Assembly (NCBI RefSeq): GCF_030128875.1
Contig: NZ_CP124620.1
Location: 2,170,001 to 2,234,000 of the forward strand
Reading direction: 5' to 3'
DNA: 64,000 bases
From: Stenotrophomonas sp. BIO128-Bstrain
GTDB lineage: Bacteria; Pseudomonadota; Gammaproteobacteria; Xanthomonadales; Xanthomonadaceae
The notes under the pieces are model-generated. The model saw only the letters and a program-made list of their open reading frames with translations. It ran no database searches and was not told the origin of the DNA. How positions within the stretch are numbered: the first letter of the stretch is position 1; every line of letters starts with the position of its first letter. The position numbers and the translations under genes are program-made. Shown piece by piece: positions 59,926 through 64,000 of this stretch.

Positions 59926-60968
59926 CCGGCCTGGGTGTCGGACTGGCTTGCGTCTTCTACCGGCCCCAGCTCATGCAGCACCGCGGTGGCGTAGCAGCCG
60001 GGCGGCAGCGCGAAGCTCAGTTCCAGCACCTCGGGAGCCAGCCACTGGTGCTGCAGCATCGCCGGGCGCAGGCGCAGCGCGCGGCGCTCCTGCTTCAGGC
60101 GGGCGCTTTCCAGGCCGGCGCGCAGTGCAAGCGATTGCGCATCGGCAACCGCGCCCAGCTCCAGCTCGGCAGCGGCACCGGTGCTGCGCAGTTCCCCCTC
60201 TCCCCACAATGGGCCGCTGGGATGAATGTCGAAGCGGCCGAGACGATCGGCCAGCAGATCCGTCCACGGCTCCGGGCCGAACACGCTGCGGCTGCCATCG
60301 AGCATCCAGACCTCGCCGTCCAGCGGCGCGTCCCAGTTGCCCTGCTCCACGCGCGCCGCCAACACCTGGTTGAACAGCGCCGAACGGGCGGCCGAGAGCA
60401 GCAGCGAGCGCTGGTCCGGACGCATGCGGCGGCCACCGAACATCGCCAGCGCCGCCGGCACATTGCCGCCATCGCGACCGAAACGCTGCTCACCGAACCA
60501 GTTCGGCAGGCCGCGCGAGGCGATATGGGAAAGTCGCTCTTCGATGGCCGCAGCATCCCCCTGCACATCGCGCAGGACCAGCTTGAAGCGGTTGCCGGCC
60601 AACGCACCGCGCTGCAGCTTGCGGTTGTGCCAGGTCGACTCGACCACCTCGATCTCATCGGAAGCCAGCAGCGCCGGATCCGGCGCCACGCGCTTGGGCA
60701 GGTGCACGCTGAAGCGCTGCGTGGTGACCGCATGGCGGTCTTTCATGCCGGCGTAGCTGACCGCCATGTCCGGCAGCCCGGCCCATTTGGCCAGCACCTT
60801 GGCGACGTGCACGGTGTTCGCGCCCCGCTTGCGGATCGTCAGCAGCAGGTGCTCGCCCTCGCCGCTCGGCTCGAACGCCGGCAGTTCGTCGACCTGGAAA
60901 TCCTCGGGCGTGGTGCGGATCTTCGCGGTGAGCAACGGCGCGCCGAACGCCAGCGGCAACGGGATCAC
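59922..60968 (-). CDS. truD: tRNA pseudouridine(13) synthase
   Basis: 348 residues. Catalytic Asp77 in [17 protein letters not shown], plus [13 protein letters not shown] and [10 protein letters not shown]. Start is a GTG at 60968 overlapping the ispF stop (GTGA). The stop TAG (59924-59922) is the GTAG of an inserted REP element, so the last residues may have been replaced by the insertion. Confidence 0.95.
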   Translation of the reverse strand: MIPLPLAFGAPLLTAKIRTTPEDFQVDELPAFEPSGEGEHLLLTIRKRGANTVHVAKVLAKWAGLPDMAVSYAGMKDRHAVTTQRFSVHLPKRVAPDPALLASDEIEVVESTWHNRKLQRGALAGNRFKLVLRDVQGDAAAIEERLSHIASRGLPNWFGEQRFGRDGGNVPAALAMFGGRRMRPDQRSLLLSAARSALFNQVLAARVEQGNWDAPLDGEVWMLDGSRSVFGPEPWTDLLADRLGRFDIHPSGPLWGEGELRSTGAAAELELGAVADAQSLALRAGLESARLKQERRALRLRPAMLQHQWLAPEVLELSFALPPGCYATAVLHELGPVEDASQSDTQAG

Positions 60969-61462
60969 AGCGCCACCAGCAGTACGCTGGCCTGGGCGGC
61001 GATACCCTCGCTGCGGCCGGTGAAGCCCAGCTTTTCCGACGTGGTCGCCTTGACGCTCACGCAGTCCAGCGCGATGCCCAGCACGGTGGCGATGCGCTCA
61101 CGCATGGCCAGGGCGTGCGGGCCAACCTTCGGCCGCTCGCAGATGACGGTGATGTCGGTGTTGCCGACCTGCCAGCCGCGCTCGCGCAGCAGGCCGTTGC
61201 AATGCGCAAGCAGGTGCGCGCTGTCCGCGCCCTTCCAGCGCATGTCCGTCGGCGGGAAATGCACGCCGATGTCACCCAGCGCCAGCGCGCCGAGCATCGC
61301 ATCACACAGGGCGTGCAGGATCACATCGCCATCGCTGTGCGCAAGCACGCCACAGCTGTGTTCGACCCGGATGCCACCGAGCATGATGTGGTCGCCCTCG
61401 CCGAAGGCATGGACGTCGTAGCCCTGTCCGATGCGGAAGGGAGGGAACTGTGGCGTGGTCAT
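60965..61462 (-). CDS. ispF: 2-C-methyl-D-erythritol 2,4-cyclodiphosphate synthase
   Basis: 165 residues; fifth step of the MEP isoprenoid pathway. Metal site GYDVHAF (DxH) and [30 protein letters not shown] are conserved; the C terminus [25 protein letters not shown] is typical. ATG 61462. Between ispD and truD. Confidence 0.96.
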   Translation of the reverse strand: MTTPQFPPFRIGQGYDVHAFGEGDHIMLGGIRVEHSCGVLAHSDGDVILHALCDAMLGALALGDIGVHFPPTDMRWKGADSAHLLAHCNGLLRERGWQVGNTDITVICERPKVGPHALAMRERIATVLGIALDCVSVKATTSEKLGFTGRSEGIAAQASVLLVAL

Positions 61463-61499
61463 TGCAAGAACCTGCGGTTGGGTGTGGCGCGTGCGGACG

Positions 61500-62195
61500 T
61501 CAGGGTTCGCGACGCGACAACACGAATTCAAAACGGGACAGATCAGCCGGGGTGGTGACCTTGAAGTTGTCTTCGCTGCCTTCCACCAGCAGCGGGCGCA
61601 GCCCCTGGCGCTCCATGGCCATGGCCTCGTCGGTGACCTCCACGCCGGCATCGGCCGCCTCCTGCAGCGCGCGCGCCAGCTGGTGGCGGCGGAACAGCTG
61701 CGGGGTCAGCGCGCGCCACAGGCGCTCACGCGGCTCGGTGGCATCGATGCCGCCGTCGTCGCCGGCACGCTTGAGGGTGTCGCGCACGGGGGCGGCCAGG
61801 ATCGCGCCGACCGGGTCGGCACGCCCCACTTCCAGCAGGCGGCCCAGATCGGCAGCGGCCAGGTTGGGGCGGGCGGCATCGTGGACCAGCACGAAATCAT
61901 CGGCCCGCACGTCATCGGGCAAGGCATGCAGGCCGGCCAGTACCGAGCCGGCACGGGTCGCCCCGCCGATGCAGGTCAGGATGGGTTTGTCCGCCAGCGA
62001 CTGCCAGCCCGGCCAGTCGGCGTCATCCTCGGCGACCACCACCATCACCCCGGCCACGACCGGGTGCGAGAGCAGCGCCTGGAGGGTATGGGCCAGCAAC
62101 ACGCGGTCGCCGGCCAGCAGATACTGCTTGGGCGTGGGCCCGCCGAAGCGGGTGCCACGTCCAGCGGCGGGCACCACCGCCCAGATGCCGGCCAT
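61500..62195 (-). CDS. ispD: 2-C-methyl-D-erythritol 4-phosphate cytidylyltransferase
   Basis: 231 residues; third step of the MEP pathway. CTP-binding [33 protein letters not shown] and [11 protein letters not shown] are conserved. Start shares one base with the ftsB stop. Confidence 0.96.
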   Translation of the reverse strand: MAGIWAVVPAAGRGTRFGGPTPKQYLLAGDRVLLAHTLQALLSHPVVAGVMVVVAEDDADWPGWQSLADKPILTCIGGATRAGSVLAGLHALPDDVRADDFVLVHDAARPNLAAADLGRLLEVGRADPVGAILAAPVRDTLKRAGDDGGIDATEPRERLWRALTPQLFRRHQLARALQEAADAGVEVTDEAMAMERQGLRPLLVEGSEDNFKVTTPADLSRFEFVLSRREP

Positions 62196-62545
62196 CAGGG
62201 CACGTCCTGGTGCGGCGCGTCCGGATCGGGAACGGCCGTCGGTGCACGCGGCGGCGGCACCGGCGCGTCTTCGACCACGCGGTAGAACTTCTCGCCGGGC
62301 TTGATCATGCCCAGCTCGCTGCGCGCGCGTTCTTCGATGGCCGCCTCGCCTTCCTTGAGGTCCTTGACCTCGGCAGCCAGCGCGTCATTGCGCTGCTGCA
62401 GGCCGGCGTTGTCCCGCTTCTGGTTCTCGACCTGGGCTTCGAGCATCATCACCTCGCCCGAGTTGCCCGGTCCAAACCAGAAGCGGTACTGCAGCCACGC
62501 GAGCAGCAGCGCGAGCACCAGCAGCAGCCAGCGCCAGTTGCGCAT
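62195..62545 (-). CDS. ftsB: Cell division protein FtsB
   Basis: 116 residues. One membrane segment (about 5-22: [20 protein letters not shown]), a coiled coil (about 35-72: [21 protein letters not shown] and onwards), [20 protein letters not shown], and a proline-rich tail. Part of the FtsQBL divisome complex. Three bases after eno; the eno-ftsB-ispD-ispF order is conserved in gammaproteobacteria. Confidence 0.93.
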   Translation of the reverse strand: MRNWRWLLLVLALLLAWLQYRFWFGPGNSGEVMMLEAQVENQKRDNAGLQQRNDALAAEVKDLKEGEAAIEERARSELGMIKPGEKFYRVVEDAPVPPPRAPTAVPDPDAPHQDVP

Positions 62546-62549
62546 GCGA

Positions 62550-63905
<1,356 letters not shown>

Positions 63906-64000
63906 TTATCCCTGCACACCCGTCACTTGCCAAATCGGCGGGGCCGACGGCAGCACCCCGGCCACGGTGGCCTGGCGCGAGACCAGCGATGGGATCAACA
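63906..64000 (-). CDS. Possible C-terminal end of an upstream gene, unidentified
   Basis: An open frame with strong GC at third positions runs from the right edge to a TAA at 63908-63906 (ends PPIWQVTGVQG). I cannot match it to kdsA or pyrG, which often precede eno. Only about 31 codons are visible, so it may be chance. Confidence 0.25.
   Translation of the reverse strand, partial: LIPSLVSRQATVAGVLPSAPPIWQVTGVQG

Overview
The window is a GC-rich, gene-dense chromosomal segment of a gammaproteobacterium in the Xanthomonadaceae, most likely a Stenotrophomonas. The evidence is the housekeeping order (lexA-recA-recX-alaS-csrA-tRNA-Ser, miaA-hfq-hflX, surE-pcm-nlpD without rpoS, eno-ftsB-ispD-ispF-truD), the Xanthomonas-type LexA box, the Xanthomonas-type TonB receptor, and many short palindromes that begin with GTAG. 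These palindromes match the SMAG/REP family known from Stenotrophomonas maltophilia.

Region 1 (1-18,100, all minus strand) is a xyloglucan utilisation locus. It runs from a TonB-dependent receptor through GH74 endo-xyloglucanase, a CE20-type acetylesterase, GH35 beta-galactosidase, GH31 alpha-xylosidase (PA14 insert) and GH95 alpha-fucosidase to xylB, xylA and an MFS sugar porter that is frameshifted. Most junctions are 4-base overlaps or short gaps, so it reads as one long operon. Region 2 (18,091-23,597) is a LysR regulator and a divergent five-gene De Ley-Doudoroff galactose operon (SDR dehydrogenase, SMP-30 lactonase, dgoD, dgoK, dgoA). The two regions fit together: GH35 frees galactose and GH31 frees xylose from xyloglucan oligosaccharides, and the window encodes a route for each sugar. 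The same inverted repeat, GTATTC-N7-GAATA, lies upstream of both the TonB receptor and the LysR/SDR pair, which suggests one regulon.

Region 3 (23,660-39,920) is mixed: 7Fe ferredoxin, a dapA/BamC-like pair, gcvR, bcp, a PIN-PhoH ATPase, thiD, two alpha/beta hydrolases, a LysR/pirin pair, a siderophore-type TonB receptor, a frameshifted aldo/keto reductase, an ankyrin protein and a VOC protein. It also has three identical tandem tRNA-Arg(ACG) genes. The leader and trailer of each precursor can pair through a different sequence in each copy.

Region 4 (39,986-64,000) is core housekeeping: tRNA-Ser, csrA, alaS, recX, recA, lexA, a UbiB-family protein, pncC, hflX, hfq, miaA, folP, ftsH, rlmE, yhbY, nlpD, pcm, surE, an Smr protein, truD, ispF, ispD, ftsB and eno. 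The intergenic spaces carry REP elements, three short tandem REP arrays and a row of hairpins at the end of the UbiB gene. All family and function calls come from reading the translated sequence; no searches were run.
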